A DNA stretch of 64,000 nt from an uncultured Celeribacter sp. (GTDB lineage: Bacteria; Pseudomonadota; Alphaproteobacteria; Rhodobacterales; Rhodobacteraceae): the NCBI RefSeq assembly GCF_963675965.1, contig NZ_OY780935.1, forward strand, positions 752,001 to 816,000, written 5' to 3'. Of this stretch, positions 9,285-18,435 are shown piece after piece. The notes below the pieces were generated by a model, which saw only the letters and a program-made list of their open reading frames with translations, was not told where the DNA came from and searched no databases. The translations under genes and the position numbers were made by a program. The first letter of the stretch is position 1. Every line of letters starts with the position of its first letter.

Positions 9285-10022
9285 TCAGAGCATAGCCATG
9301 CCGCCGTTCACATGAAGCGTCGTGCCGGTGGTATATCCCGCCTCCTGCGAAGCCAGATAGACAACCGCTGCGGCGATCTCTTCCGGGGTACCCATGCGGG
9401 CGGCCGGGATCTGGGCGTTGATCTTGTCTTTCTGGTCGTCGGTCAGCTTGTCGGTCATCGCCGTGGCGATAAAACCGGGCGCTACGCAGTTCACGGTGAT
9501 GCCCCGCGTTGCCACCTCATAGGCCAGCGACTTCGACATGCCCACAAGCCCCGCCTTGGAGGCGGCATAGTTTCCCTGTCCCGGGTTGCCCGTGGCCCCG
9601 ACGATCGAGGAAATGTTGACGATCCGGCCCCAGCGCGCCTTCATCATGCCGCGCAGCACACCTTTACACAGGCGGAAGGTCGAAGTCAGATTGACGTTCA
9701 GAACGCTTTCCCATTCCTCGTCCGACATACGCATGAACAGGTTGTCGCGGGTGATGCCTGCGTTGTTCACCAGAATATCGACCGACCCCATGGCTTCGGC
9801 GGCCTGTTTCGGCAACGCACTCACGGCTTCGGCATCGCTGAGATTGCACGGCAGCACATGGGCGCGCTCGCCCAGTTCTGCGGCCAGCGCCTCCAGCGGA
9901 TCAACCCGTGTACCGGACAGGGCCACAGTCGCGCCCGCTTCATAGAGCGCCTTGGCAATCGCGCCGCCGATCCCGCCAGAGGCACCGGTGATCAGCGCAT
10001 TCTTTCCTGTCAGATCAAACAT
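9285..10022 (-). CDS. fabG: 3-oxoacyl-ACP reductase
   Basis: 245-residue NADPH-dependent SDR enzyme of fatty-acid synthesis. The cofactor loop TGASGGIG is at about 12-19, NNAG at about 86-89, and the catalytic residues are Ser139, Tyr152 and Lys156 (YAASK). The start at 10022 (MFDLTGKNAL) has a GGGAGAG site upstream; the longer frame to 10091 would run into fabD. It follows fabD closely and is probably cotranscribed. Confidence 0.97.
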   Translation of the reverse strand: MFDLTGKNALITGASGGIGGAIAKALYEAGATVALSGTRVDPLEALAAELGERAHVLPCNLSDAEAVSALPKQAAEAMGSVDILVNNAGITRDNLFMRMSDEEWESVLNVNLTSTFRLCKGVLRGMMKARWGRIVNISSIVGATGNPGQGNYAASKAGLVGMSKSLAYEVATRGITVNCVAPGFIATAMTDKLTDDQKDKINAQIPAARMGTPEEIAAAVVYLASQEAGYTTGTTLHVNGGMAML

Positions 10023-10087
10023 TCTCACTCTCTCCCGAAGCCCAGTCGCTTCTGTTGTCTTGATGGTTTCTTGAGGAGGCCGTGGCC

Positions 10088-11017
10088 TCACCCTTTGAGT
10101 TTTGCGATGTCGTCCGGCGTACCGATGGCAGTGCAGGCAATAGACCGTTCAATGCGGCGCACCATGCCCGACAGGGCCTTGCCCGCGCCGATTTCCCAGA
10201 TCTCGGTGACACCTTCGCCCGCCATATAGGCCACGCTTTCGCGCCAGCGCACAGACCCTGTCACCTGCTCCACCAGAAGCGAGCGGATCGTGGCCGGGTC
10301 CGTCACCGCACTGGCGGCGACATTGGCCACCAGCGGCACAGCGGGGGCATTGATTTCCACATCGTCCAGCGCCTCGGCCATGACATCGGCGGCAGGCCCC
10401 ATCAGTGCGCAATGGAAGGGTGCAGAGACCGGCAGCAACACCGCGCGCTTCGCGCCCTTGCCCTTGGCGATCTCGACGGCGCGCTCAACGGCCTCTTTAT
10501 GGCCGGACACCACGACCTGACCCGGATCATTGTCATTGGCAGCCTGACAGACCTGGCCCTGCGCAGCCTCATGCGCCACCTCTTTGACCGTCGCGAAATC
10601 CAGCCCCAGAAGGGCGGCCATCGCCCCGACCCCGACCGGTACGGCCTCTTGCATGGCCTTGCCTCGGGTCCGCAGCAACCGCGCGGTGTCAGAGATGCTC
10701 AACGCCCCTGCCGCAGCCAGCGCCGAATATTCGCCCAGACTGTGCCCCGCCACGAAGGCGGCATCCGTCACTGCAAAACCTTCGGCCTCAAGCGCCCGCA
10801 TCGCCGCCAGAGAGGTCGCCATCAACGCAGGCTGGGCGTTTTGGGTCAGGGTCAACTGGTCAATCTCGCCCTCCCAGATCAACTGGGACAGCTTTTCTCC
10901 CAGCGCCTCGTCCACCTCGTCGAAAACGGCTTTCGCCCCGGCGTAGCTGTCGGCCAGTGCCTTGCCCATACCGATGGTCTGGGCGCCCTGCCCCGGAAAC
11001 ACAAATGCGCGTGTCAT
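10088..11017 (-). CDS. fabD: Malonyl-CoA:ACP transacylase
   Basis: 309 residues; transfers malonyl from CoA to ACP. The nucleophile is Ser93 in GHSLGEYSA and the catalytic His is His202 in APFHCALM. The N-terminal FVFPGQGAQ motif forms the oxyanion site. It is the first gene of the fabD-fabG-acpP-fabF block, with about 110 bases before the next gene. Confidence 0.97.
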   Translation of the reverse strand: MTRAFVFPGQGAQTIGMGKALADSYAGAKAVFDEVDEALGEKLSQLIWEGEIDQLTLTQNAQPALMATSLAAMRALEAEGFAVTDAAFVAGHSLGEYSALAAAGALSISDTARLLRTRGKAMQEAVPVGVGAMAALLGLDFATVKEVAHEAAQGQVCQAANDNDPGQVVVSGHKEAVERAVEIAKGKGAKRAVLLPVSAPFHCALMGPAADVMAEALDDVEINAPAVPLVANVAASAVTDPATIRSLLVEQVTGSVRWRESVAYMAGEGVTEIWEIGAGKALSGMVRRIERSIACTAIGTPDDIAKLKG

Positions 11018-11131
11018 GCTCGTCCCCTTCCAGATCCGTTGATCTCTTCACGTTGGGGATCGGTCTAACGTCACGTTACAGGCGCGGCAAGCCCAGAGCC
11101 ACGAAAACTGCGACGCATGCCCAGCGAGAAC

Positions 11132-11791
11132 TCAGTGGGAGAAAAGACGCGGATCCTTATCCGCCCCCGTCAGCTGACCATTCAATGTGCCACCCTCATG
11201 ATGGAAATCCTCCGTCAGATCCCGCCACACCCGGCGCAGGGCCATTTCCTCGCCTGTCAGAAGCTCCCGGGTTTCGCCGGAAGAGCTGACATGGATTTCC
11301 AGATGGCAATGGTGCACATCCCCGCCCGCGCCGCGCCGCAGGAAAACAGAGTCGATGTCTTCAAAACCAACCTCAAACACGGGTGTGGTGTCTTTTTGCC
11401 GGTTACGCCACAGGATGCGCACCAGATGGCGAGACAGGTCGACATGAATTTCCCGTCGCACGCCGCGCCGTGCCAGCTGCAACAGCAGCAGCCCGGCGAC
11501 CCCGCTACAGATCGACACGCAGGCCTTAACAAGAAGAGGCGTCAGATCATATCCCCCAAAGGGCACGATCCAGACGCCGCTCATCGCAACGCCCGACAGG
11601 GCCGCCAGAGTTTCCAGCCCCCCCTCGGCCAGCCGATAGCCGACGCCCGGCAGGCCACTGCGCAAAAGCACATAGCCCCACCCCGCCTCACGCCGCAAAA
11701 TCGCCGGGACCGGCACGGACCAAAAACTGTCTGAATGTATATCTTGCGCTGTCATGCCCACCCCGACACGTCGCTGTTCATCCACAGTCAT
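11132..11791 (-). CDS. Conserved-looking membrane protein of unknown function
   Basis: 219 residues if ATG 11791 is used. ATG 11755 (MTAQDIHSD) is equally possible and follows a GGGGTGG run. Two hydrophobic segments near residues 62-80 and 85-105 suggest a hairpin in the inner membrane. The C-terminal half is hydrophilic, beta-rich and contains His pairs (DVHHCHLE). I do not recognise the family. It is encoded upstream of fabD on the same strand, with normal codon use for this genome. Confidence 0.6.
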   Translation of the reverse strand: MTVDEQRRVGVGMTAQDIHSDSFWSVPVPAILRREAGWGYVLLRSGLPGVGYRLAEGGLETLAALSGVAMSGVWIVPFGGYDLTPLLVKACVSICSGVAGLLLLQLARRGVRREIHVDLSRHLVRILWRNRQKDTTPVFEVGFEDIDSVFLRRGAGGDVHHCHLEIHVSSSGETRELLTGEEMALRRVWRDLTEDFHHEGGTLNGQLTGADKDPRLFSH

Positions 11792-11993
11792 TCATGGTGT
11801 AGCACCTGTCGCTCGAAAATGTCGACCTTCCATCTCAATCAAAATCGCGATCGAAGGCTTGCGCCAAACCGAGTCGCCATAAACAACTGTCCGCCAAGCT
11901 GCGCACAAAAGCGGACAAAATTATGTCCGATCCGAGCTTATTTGATGGTCTCTTGCAGTTCGAAACCTGTCGGCAGAGCAACCGATTTTGCCC

Positions 11994-12021
11994 TTGATCC
12001 GCAGTCTGAGACGCGTATAAG
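11994..12021 (+). promoter_or_regulatory. Candidate promoter of rpsF-rpsR-rplI
   Basis: TTGATC at 11994-11999 and TATAAG at 12016-12021 are 16 bases apart, followed by about 110 bases of leader before rpsF. The wider interval 11792-12132 holds no supported gene. Confidence 0.45.
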
Positions 12022-12132
12022 GGCACATCCTTTTCGCAGACACTTATGAACCGCGCAGTCTCTCGTGGCCGGGCCGCGAAAAGGCCAAACGCCCGACCTA
12101 TGAAATGCGCTTGAAAATGAACTGGAGTCTCC

Positions 12133-12489
12133 ATGCCGCTTTACGAGCATGTCTTCATTGCGCGTCAGGACCTGTCCAACGCGCAGGCCGAAGGTCTCAT
12201 CGAACATTTTGGCACCGTCCTCGCCGACAACGGCGGTAAACTCGTGGATCACGAGTACTGGGGCGTCAAAACGATGGCCTACAAGATCAACAAGAACCGT
12301 AAGGGCCACTATGCCTTCCTGCGCACCGACGCTCCGTCGACCGCCGTTCAGGAAATGGAACGCCTGATGCGCCTGCATGATGACGTGATGCGTGTCCTCA
12401 CCATCAAAGTCGACGAGCACAAAGAAGGCCCGTCCGTTCAAATGCAGAAACGCGACGAACGCGAAGAGCGTCGCCCGCGCCGCAACTGA
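12133..12489 (+). CDS. rpsF: 30S ribosomal protein S6
   Basis: 118 residues. It binds the central domain of 16S rRNA together with S18. The beginning MPLYEHVFIARQDLS and the central YKINKNRKGHYAF segment are typical of alphaproteobacterial S6. The C-terminal tail is rich in Arg and Glu. The start is supported by CTGGAG six bases upstream. First gene of a three-gene ribosomal operon. Confidence 0.98.
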   Translation: MPLYEHVFIARQDLSNAQAEGLIEHFGTVLADNGGKLVDHEYWGVKTMAYKINKNRKGHYAFLRTDAPSTAVQEMERLMRLHDDVMRVLTIKVDEHKEGPSVQMQKRDEREERRPRRN

Positions 12490-12509
12490 TCTAGGAAAGG
12501 ACCTAACCT

Positions 12510-12737
12510 ATGGCCGCTAAACCGTTTTTCCGCCGCCGCAAAGTCTGCCCGTTCTCCGGCGACAACGCGCCCGCGATCGACTACAAAGACACCCGTCTTC
12601 TGCAGCGCTACATCTCTGAGCGCGGCAAAATCGTTCCGTCCCGCATCACCGCAGTCTCTGCGAAGAAACAGCGTGAACTGGCCCGTGCCATCAAACGCGC
12701 TCGCTTCCTCGCCCTGCTGCCCTACGCTGTGAAGTAA
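12510..12737 (+). CDS. rpsR: 30S ribosomal protein S18
   Basis: 75 residues, basic. It partners S6 on the small-subunit platform. The core motif IDYKDTRLLQRYISERGKI is the S18 signature. A good AGGAAAGGA site precedes the start. It is 20 bases after rpsF and 11 bases before rplI. Confidence 0.98.
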   Translation: MAAKPFFRRRKVCPFSGDNAPAIDYKDTRLLQRYISERGKIVPSRITAVSAKKQRELARAIKRARFLALLPYAVK

Positions 12738-12748
12738 GGAGTAGACCA

Positions 12749-13363
12749 ATGGAAGTTATCCTTCTCGAACGCGTGGCCAAACTGGGCCAGATGGGTGATG
12801 TCGTTTCCGTCAAGGACGGCTACGCCCGCAACTTCCTGCTGCCGCAGGAAAAAGCTCTGCGCGCCTCCGACGCCAACATCAAGGCGTTCGAAGCTCAGAA
12901 AGCCCAATTGGAAGCCCGCAACCTCGAAACCAAAAAAGAAGCCGAGGCTCTGGCTGCAAAACTCGACGGTCAGAAGTTCGTCGTGATTCGCTCCGCCTCC
13001 GATTCCGGTGCGCTCTATGGCTCCGTCACCACCCGTGACGCTGCGGATGCCGCCACCGAAAACGGCTTCTCCGTGGATCGCAAACAGGTTGCTCTGAAAT
13101 CTCCGATCAAGGAACTCGGCCTGCACGAAGTGCACGTCATCCTGCACCCGGAAGTCGAAGCCACCATCATCCTCAACGTGGCCCGTTCCACCGAGGAAGC
13201 CGAACTGCAGGCCGAAGGCAAATCCATTCAGGAACTTGCTGCCGAAGCCGAAGCTCAGGCCGAATTCGAAATCGCCGAGTTGTTCGACGACATCGGGTCC
13301 GCCGCTTCCGAAGACGAAGAACTGGCTGAAGCCGTTGAAGAAGAGACCAAAGAAGAAGAGTAA
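12749..13363 (+). CDS. rplI: 50S ribosomal protein L9
   Basis: 204 residues. The N-terminal domain carries the L9 signature (GDVVSVKDGYARNFLLP at about 16-32), followed by the long connecting helix and the C-terminal domain. A Glu-rich extension of about 50 residues makes it longer than the roughly 150 residues of E. coli L9; such extensions are common in Rhodobacteraceae. Followed directly by a strong terminator. Confidence 0.97.
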   Translation: MEVILLERVAKLGQMGDVVSVKDGYARNFLLPQEKALRASDANIKAFEAQKAQLEARNLETKKEAEALAAKLDGQKFVVIRSASDSGALYGSVTTRDAADAATENGFSVDRKQVALKSPIKELGLHEVHVILHPEVEATIILNVARSTEEAELQAEGKSIQELAAEAEAQAEFEIAELFDDIGSAASEDEELAEAVEEETKEEE

Positions 13364-13387
13364 TCTCTTCCTCTTGTCGGATCAGAA

Positions 13388-13417
13388 AGCCCCGCCCTTT
13401 CGGCGGGGCTTTTTCTT
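13388..13417 (+). terminator. Terminator of the rpsF-rpsR-rplI operon
   Basis: Nine-base-pair GC-rich stem AGCCCCGCC/GGCGGGGCT, five-base loop, then a T-rich tail (TTTTCTTT), 25 bases after rplI. Confidence 0.88.
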
Positions 13418-13534
13418 TGCCCTGCTGTCCCGCGCTATCAGCACAAGTTCGCCGACCGTCGCGCTCGGCCCAAAGACAGGCTTGGCCTGATCGCACGAGC
13501 ATGCTTTTGTTTCGCCAGTTTTCAGGAGATCCCA

Positions 13535-14005
13535 ATGGTTCGCATCGCCCGCCGCGCGTTTCTGCTCTCGACGCTCGCTCTCGCCGCCTGCGGCACCGCC
13601 CCAGAGGCATCCCGTCACGCCTCCTTCGATCCGCCACTCTACCCCAATGAAACACCGCAATTGCGTCGGCTGATCAATAAATGGGCCGACTATTACGACA
13701 TCCCGCGCGAACTGGTTCATCGTCAGGCAATCCGCGAAAGCACCCATCGCCCCGGAGCGCGCAATGGCCCCTATTGGGGATTGCTGCAAATCCTGCCGCA
13801 AACCGCACGGACCATGGGATTTGAGGGCCGCCCTGAGGACCTTCTGGATCCAGATGTGAACCTGAGATACGCGGGCAAATACCTGCGCGGCGCCTATATG
13901 GTGTCAGGGCGCGACATTGATGGCGCAATGCGCTGGTATGCCAGAGGGTATTACTATGAGGCCAAGCGTCAGGGGCTTTTGTACCAGACCGGCCTGCGCG
14001 GCTGA
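13535..14005 (+). CDS. Lytic transglycosylase SLT-domain lipoprotein
   Basis: 156 residues. A lipoprotein signal ends at the lipobox LAAC, with Cys19 the predicted lipidation site, so it should be anchored in the outer membrane facing the periplasm. The compact SLT domain contains catalytic Glu69 (RQAIRES), then YWGLLQILPQTA and the closing YYYEAKRQG. It is shorter than MltC/MltE-type enzymes and contains little besides the catalytic fold. It stands alone, between two terminators. Confidence 0.88.
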   Translation: MVRIARRAFLLSTLALAACGTAPEASRHASFDPPLYPNETPQLRRLINKWADYYDIPRELVHRQAIRESTHRPGARNGPYWGLLQILPQTARTMGFEGRPEDLLDPDVNLRYAGKYLRGAYMVSGRDIDGAMRWYARGYYYEAKRQGLLYQTGLRG

Positions 14006-14035
14006 GACAGCGCTGACACCTCGCACACCCCCATG

Positions 14036-14063
14036 AAAAAGGCCGCCCTGGAAGGCGGCCTTT
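14036..14063. terminator. Bidirectional terminator
   Basis: Stem AAAGGCCGCC/GGCGGCCTTT with A-run on the left and T-run on the right. It serves the convergent transglycosylase and aquaporin genes. Confidence 0.85.
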
Positions 14064-14093
14064 GGCGTTTCGATCCGGGACACCCGATCGCAA

Positions 14094-14786
14094 TCAGTTC
14101 TCGGTCATGCTCACGACTTTCCAGACCACCGCACCGATGACAGCGCCGACCAGCGGAGCCACCCAGAACAGCCAGAGCTGGCTCAGCGCTGCGGTTTCCG
14201 CGAACAGCGCCACGCCTGTGGAGCGCGCCGGATTGACCGACGTATTGGTCACCGGGATCGAGATCAGGTGGATTAGCGTCAGCGCCAGACCGATGGCGAT
14301 CGGGGCAAAACCCACCGGTGCACCGGCAGAGGTGGCCCCCAGAATGACAAAGAGGAACACCGCCGTCAGCAACACCTCAATCGTCAACGCCGCCGTCATG
14401 CCATAGCCCTGCGGCGACAGCTCGCCATAGCCATTGGTGGCAAAACCACCCGTGCCGGCAAACCCGGCAGCCCCGGACGCAATCACATAAAGTGCCGCAC
14501 CGGCCAGGAGACCACCGACAACCTGCGCGCCCCAATAGGCTGGCAGTTCTTTCGCCGGATGGCGACCCGCCACCACAAGACCCAGGGTTACCGCCGGGTT
14601 GAAATGCCCCCCGGAAATATGACCGACAGCAAAGGCCATGGTCAGAACGGTCAGACCGAATGCCAGGGCCACACCCAGCCAGCCGATGCCGACATCTGGC
14701 ACGCCCGCTGCATAGATGGCGGCACCGCAGCCACCGAAGACCAGCCAAAACGTCCCCACAAGTTCAGCTGTAAATTTCTTAAGCAT
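14094..14786 (-). CDS. aqpZ: Aquaporin Z-type water channel
   Basis: 230-residue MIP-family inner-membrane channel with six transmembrane helices. Two NPA boxes are present: GGHFNPAVT at about 63-65 and TSVNPARS at about 185-187, the latter with the selectivity Arg188. The aromatic/arginine environment and length match AqpZ rather than the larger GlpF. Monocistronic, convergent with the lytic transglycosylase gene. Confidence 0.95.
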   Translation of the reverse strand: MLKKFTAELVGTFWLVFGGCGAAIYAAGVPDVGIGWLGVALAFGLTVLTMAFAVGHISGGHFNPAVTLGLVVAGRHPAKELPAYWGAQVVGGLLAGAALYVIASGAAGFAGTGGFATNGYGELSPQGYGMTAALTIEVLLTAVFLFVILGATSAGAPVGFAPIAIGLALTLIHLISIPVTNTSVNPARSTGVALFAETAALSQLWLFWVAPLVGAVIGAVVWKVVSMTEN

Positions 14787-14910
14787 TGCACATCTCCATT
14801 AAAGATGGCGTCCTGTAGCATCGGGCATGGCGCAAAAAATGGGGAAAAATCCGCGCCATAGCTCAGCTTTTGGCATCAAGATGTCGCAGCCTACTCAAGC
14901 AGACATGAAA

Positions 14911-14940
14911 ACGCGCCCCCGGATATGTCCGGAGGCGCGT
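14911..14940 (-). terminator. Terminator-like hairpin after tig
   Basis: Near-perfect inverted repeat ACGCGCC(C)CCGGA/TCCGG(A)GGCGCGT, followed on the minus strand by TTTTC. About 43 bases after the tig stop. Confidence 0.65.
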
Positions 14941-14982
14941 CCCTGTCCCTCGCGATGCGAGATGCCCTTTCGGGCTTATGAC

Positions 14983-16311
14983 TTATTCGTCGTCGAGCGC
15001 TTCGACAGCCTTTTCGAGGTCTTCTTTCGACACCTCTTTTTCGGTCACGTCAGCGTTCTCGGCAACCCAGTCGACCACCTTGTCTTCGAACAGCGGGGCC
15101 TGGATCTGCTGACGCATCTGCGGGTTCTGTTGGACGAATTCAAAGAACTGACGTTCCTGACCCGGATACTGACGCGCCTGCGACATCACCGCCTGGGTGA
15201 ACTCGGCATCGGTCACTTGGATTTCCTGTTTCTGACCGATGTCGGCCAGCAGCAGACCAAGACGCACGCGGCGTTCGGCCAGAGTGTTGTGTTCGTCGGT
15301 CACGTCGATCTCGCCATGGTCGTGGCCGTGATCGTCCGGGTTTTCCTCGTGATAGAGCTGGTGTGCGATCTGCTTGGCTTCGGCTTCCACCAGCGACGGC
15401 GGCAGGTCGAAGGACACGGTGCCGTCGAGCTGATCCAGAAGGCCACGCTTCATCACGGCGCGTGCCGCACCGGCATATTCCGCTTCCAGACGCTCCGCGA
15501 TCTGCGCTTTCAGGGCTTCAAGATCGTCTGCGCCGAATTTCTTGGCCAGTTCGTCGTCGATTTCGGCGTCAGCCGGAGCTTTGACAGCTTTGATCTTGCA
15601 TTCAAAGACCGCGTCTTTGCCAGCCAAGTTCTCAGCACCATATTCCTCGGGGAATTTGACTTCGACGTTTTTCTCTTCACCCGCTTTCACACCGACGAGC
15701 TGATCTTCAAAGCCCGGAATAAAGGAGTTGGACCCCAGAACCAGCGGGTAGTCCTCGGCAGCACCGCCGTCGAACGCTTCGCCGTCGACTTTTCCGAGGA
15801 AGTCGATCACTACCTGATCGCCATCTTCGGCTGCGCCGTCCTTGTCTTCGAAGTTCTGAGCGGTCTTGGCAAGATTCGCCAGCGCGTCATCGATCTCGTC
15901 AGCCGAAGCTTTCACGATCAGTTTTTCCAGCTTCACACCGGACAGGTCGGCTTCCGGGATCTGCGGTAGCGCTTCGTAGGTCATGGTGACCACAACGTCG
16001 TCGCCTTCTTTCCACTCTTCGCCACCTTCCATGGTGACCTGCGGCTGCAGGGCCGGACGGTCGCCAGAGGTTTCGAAGTGCTCGTTCATGGCACCGTCAA
16101 CGGTTTCCTGCATGGCTTCGCCCAAAACGCGCGGGCCGAATTGCTTTTTCAGCAGCGCCATCGGCACTTTGCCTTTGCGGAAGCCCTTCATTTCGACTTC
16201 CGGCTGCGCTTCTTTCAGCTTGGCATTGACCTTTTCGTCAAGCTCGGCGGCGGTGATGGTGATCTGATAGCCGCGCTTCAGACCTTCGTTCAGGGTCTCG
16301 GTGACCTGCAT
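14983..16311 (-). CDS. tig: Trigger factor, ribosome-associated chaperone and PPIase
   Basis: 442 residues. Ribosome-binding N-terminal domain contains the GFRKGKVP signature at about 44-51, then a FKBP-type PPIase domain (about 160-245) and the helical C-terminal substrate-binding arms, ending in an acidic tail. The frame extends to 16338, but ATG 16311 (MQVTETLNEG) has AAGGA nine bases upstream and gives the family's usual start. It is monocistronic here; clpP is not adjacent. Confidence 0.97.
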   Translation of the reverse strand: MQVTETLNEGLKRGYQITITAAELDEKVNAKLKEAQPEVEMKGFRKGKVPMALLKKQFGPRVLGEAMQETVDGAMNEHFETSGDRPALQPQVTMEGGEEWKEGDDVVVTMTYEALPQIPEADLSGVKLEKLIVKASADEIDDALANLAKTAQNFEDKDGAAEDGDQVVIDFLGKVDGEAFDGGAAEDYPLVLGSNSFIPGFEDQLVGVKAGEEKNVEVKFPEEYGAENLAGKDAVFECKIKAVKAPADAEIDDELAKKFGADDLEALKAQIAERLEAEYAGAARAVMKRGLLDQLDGTVSFDLPPSLVEAEAKQIAHQLYHEENPDDHGHDHGEIDVTDEHNTLAERRVRLGLLLADIGQKQEIQVTDAEFTQAVMSQARQYPGQERQFFEFVQQNPQMRQQIQAPLFEDKVVDWVAENADVTEKEVSKEDLEKAVEALDDE

Positions 16312-16833
16312 CTTGGCGTCCTTTTTACGTCTGTACATCTGTGTACGTCATAGTCGGGCCGCTGGACCGCGACCATAGAAATCAGGGGTCCTTCTAGGGG
16401 CTGAAAGCCATCCATGCAAGGCGATTCCACCCAAGAATGGGCGCTCCTGCGTCCCTCGGGTCATCTTGGGTTGCTCCCATCGCCACCACCGCCCTCCGCA
16501 AGGCCCCTCCCACCGTCTCAGACATCTCCCCTAACCCCGGCGCTAGGCCGCCTCATTTACTCTGCGACGGCAAATTTCTGATCTTTTAGGGCGATTTTCC
16601 CAAATTTCATCGCCACCACAGGTTGATCTCCCCCAGAAAGCCGCCATGATGACCCCGGGCATATTCTTGGTGCAAAGTGGGAAACCCCTGCTCCTCCGGC
16701 CAGCGGCTTTATCAGAGCGCCGCAAATGAGGCTGGACGTGTTTGCTTTGCCGGATCAATACCCGGAATTTTGCGTGTTTTTCTTGGTCAAAACCTTTTCA
16801 AACGATAGCGGCAAACCGAAATGGTGGATTTCG
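16312..16833. other. Intergenic region without a supported gene
   Basis: About 520 bases between tig and a zinc-ribbon gene. Open frames here are short, lack ribosome-binding sites and have no recognisable sequence. It must contain the tig promoter. No repeat or RNA structure was recognised. Confidence 0.5.
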
Positions 16834-17103
16834 ATGGCAGCATGCCCATTTTGCAAAGAAGACATACCGCAAACCGCCCTCAAATGCCGCCACTGCGGCG
16901 CTTTTGTCGGCATATCTGGGATCGGTCGCAAACCGATCTCGGCCCGAAAAGCACTATGGTCCGCGGCTTGCATCACCCTTGTGGGCGCATTCTTGATCAT
17001 GACAGGGAGATATAGCCTCGGGCTCCTGTCCTTCGCCTTCGCCGCGAGCCTTGCCCTCGTCGTCGGCGCCTCAACCCGTCACCGAAAGCGATGGTATAAA
17101 TAG
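16834..17103 (+). CDS. Small zinc-ribbon membrane protein
   Basis: 89 residues from ATG 16834; the frame extends to 16726 but that part is not protein-like. The N-terminus is a double-CxxC zinc ribbon (C4/C7 and C18/C21), followed by a linker and two hydrophobic segments (about 41-58 and 62-78) and a basic tail. The arrangement resembles small zinc-ribbon membrane proteins of unknown function. It stands alone just outside the tRNA-Leu island. Confidence 0.6.
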   Translation: MAACPFCKEDIPQTALKCRHCGAFVGISGIGRKPISARKALWSAACITLVGAFLIMTGRYSLGLLSFAFAASLALVVGASTRHRKRWYK

Positions 17104-17188
17104 CGAAGCCAAATGAAACGCTCTACACCCACACAGCTCTGCTCACCGGAATAATTGGGGCCACAGAGCGCAAAGTAGCGGCAAAGCG

Positions 17189-17407
17189 TCACCAGCCAGC
17201 ATATTCTGGCACGAACATCGCGGCAGAAACAGCGGAAAGCCGAAAGCTTCCCGCATAAACGCCCGGCTGTTTCCGGTAGTCACCACCGAGTGAGGTGCGA
17301 ATCTCGGTCTTTTCGATGATCCTGCGAAGCTCTTTCGGGACGACCAGCCGCGCGTGATAACGACCCGACCGAGTAACCAAGTGACGAACTTTGCCAGCCA
17401 TTTTCAA
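17189..17407 (-). pseudogene. Tyrosine integrase N-terminal fragment
   Basis: 72 codons. The first roughly 46 residues (MAGKVRHLVTRSGRYHARL, then VVPKELRR and EIRTSLGGDYR) match the N-terminal arm-type DNA-binding region (DUF6538-like) of Rhodobacteraceae tyrosine recombinases. After that the frame becomes unrelated and stops; the catalytic domain is missing. It lies 86 bases outside the left repeat of the island and is unlike the intact integrase at 43527-44543. It is probably a relic of an older element at the same tRNA. Confidence 0.7.
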
Positions 17408-17492
17408 ATCCCGTTTGTAACCAAAGCAGTAACCTTAAAACGGCCAAAATCCCTTATTTTCAAGGGTTTTATTTGATTTCAAAGGAATAGAG

Positions 17493-17546
17493 TGGTGCGG
17501 GTGGAGGGACTTGACCCCCCACGCCTTGCGGCGCCAGAACCTAAAT
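17493..17546. repeat. Left attachment site (attL), copy of tRNA-Leu 3' half
   Basis: 54 bases identical, except one A-to-C change, to 44642-44695, the 3' part of the intact tRNA-Leu(UAG) gene up to the anticodon loop. Similarity ends abruptly at AAAT. Same orientation, so the two copies form a direct repeat of the kind left by integrase-mediated insertion at a tRNA 3' end. Confidence 0.92.
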
Positions 17547-17991
17547 TGGGTGAAAATTGTTTTGCTTCAACGGAAATGCATATGAAATTTAGCAGAACAT
17601 ATGCAAAACAAGATAAGAACATGCTAAACGCCCTTTCCATATGCTGCGCCACCTAGCTCCGAGGCAAATGCCGCAAGGGCTATGGCTCTTTTTTACGATA
17701 CAAGAGAGGCCTAGCTGTCCGCCTCTTTCACAAGCCCCGGAACCATTCAGAAAGCTGCGACCTTGTCAGAAACATAAAATTCACCGCCACTCTTAGCGAC
17801 GACACGCAATCTTCATTCTCCGCAGACCGGTGTGGCACCATGAATATCCTGTCGAAGACATGGATAAATGGTTGTCGTTCTATCGCAGAATGCGCAGAAC
17901 TGGGCCATCCTTGCGTCGTTGATTGAGACCTATAAACTGAACGGTGTAGAGTCATGTGGTTATCTGACGCGTGTGTTGACTGCCATCGTCA
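17547..17991. other. Degenerate left end of the island
   Basis: About 445 AT-richer bases with only short unrelated frames. No gene, RNA or IS end could be supported. It may be decayed sequence from earlier insertions. Confidence 0.45.
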
Positions 17992-18435
17992 ATGGTCATC
18001 GGCAAAGCAACATTGAGGAACTGCTGCCGTGGAGGCTCCCATATTCCAGTGAACACTGATGTTCGAGTGGGTAGCGGCTGCCTTTGGTGCTTGAATGATG
18101 CGGCTTTCAAACGGTTTCGCGTCGGACCTATCGAAGAACGTGTTGGATTAACACCCCAGATCAAGGAAAGGCTACAACGGCTTACGGAATGGCACGATAC
18201 CGCACTCAATTGGGACTACCCTGCCGATCCGGGCGCTTGGACAAAAGAACAATACGATGAGTTCGATATCGCAGCACTGGACATGCTATGTAAAATCAGA
18301 CAGTGCCTCGGCCCACAATATCGCGTTTTTTATGACAAGCTTGGGTACTTTGAAAAAGACTGCGAAATGTCACGTGGGACGGAAACACCGCTTGCGCGTC
18401 AGCCCGGAATTCGTCCGTTCGTTTCAGTCCCATAG
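17992..18435 (+). CDS. Hypothetical protein, possibly 5'-truncated
   Basis: 147 codons. The protein-like part starts around GSGCLWCLNDAAF (about codon 28) and continues through LTEWHDTALNWDYPADPG to FYDKLGYFEKD. The first 25 codons look random. This suggests a small gene that lost its true N-terminus, or one starting at an internal GTG near 18066. No catalytic motif and no recognised family. Nothing indicates that it belongs to the cas operon 200 bases downstream. Confidence 0.35.
   Translation: MVIGKATLRNCCRGGSHIPVNTDVRVGSGCLWCLNDAAFKRFRVGPIEERVGLTPQIKERLQRLTEWHDTALNWDYPADPGAWTKEQYDEFDIAALDMLCKIRQCLGPQYRVFYDKLGYFEKDCEMSRGTETPLARQPGIRPFVSVP

Noticed and set aside
14827..15969. 380-codon plus-strand frame opposite trigger factor
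   Set aside because: Antisense shadow of tig with no recognisable protein pattern.
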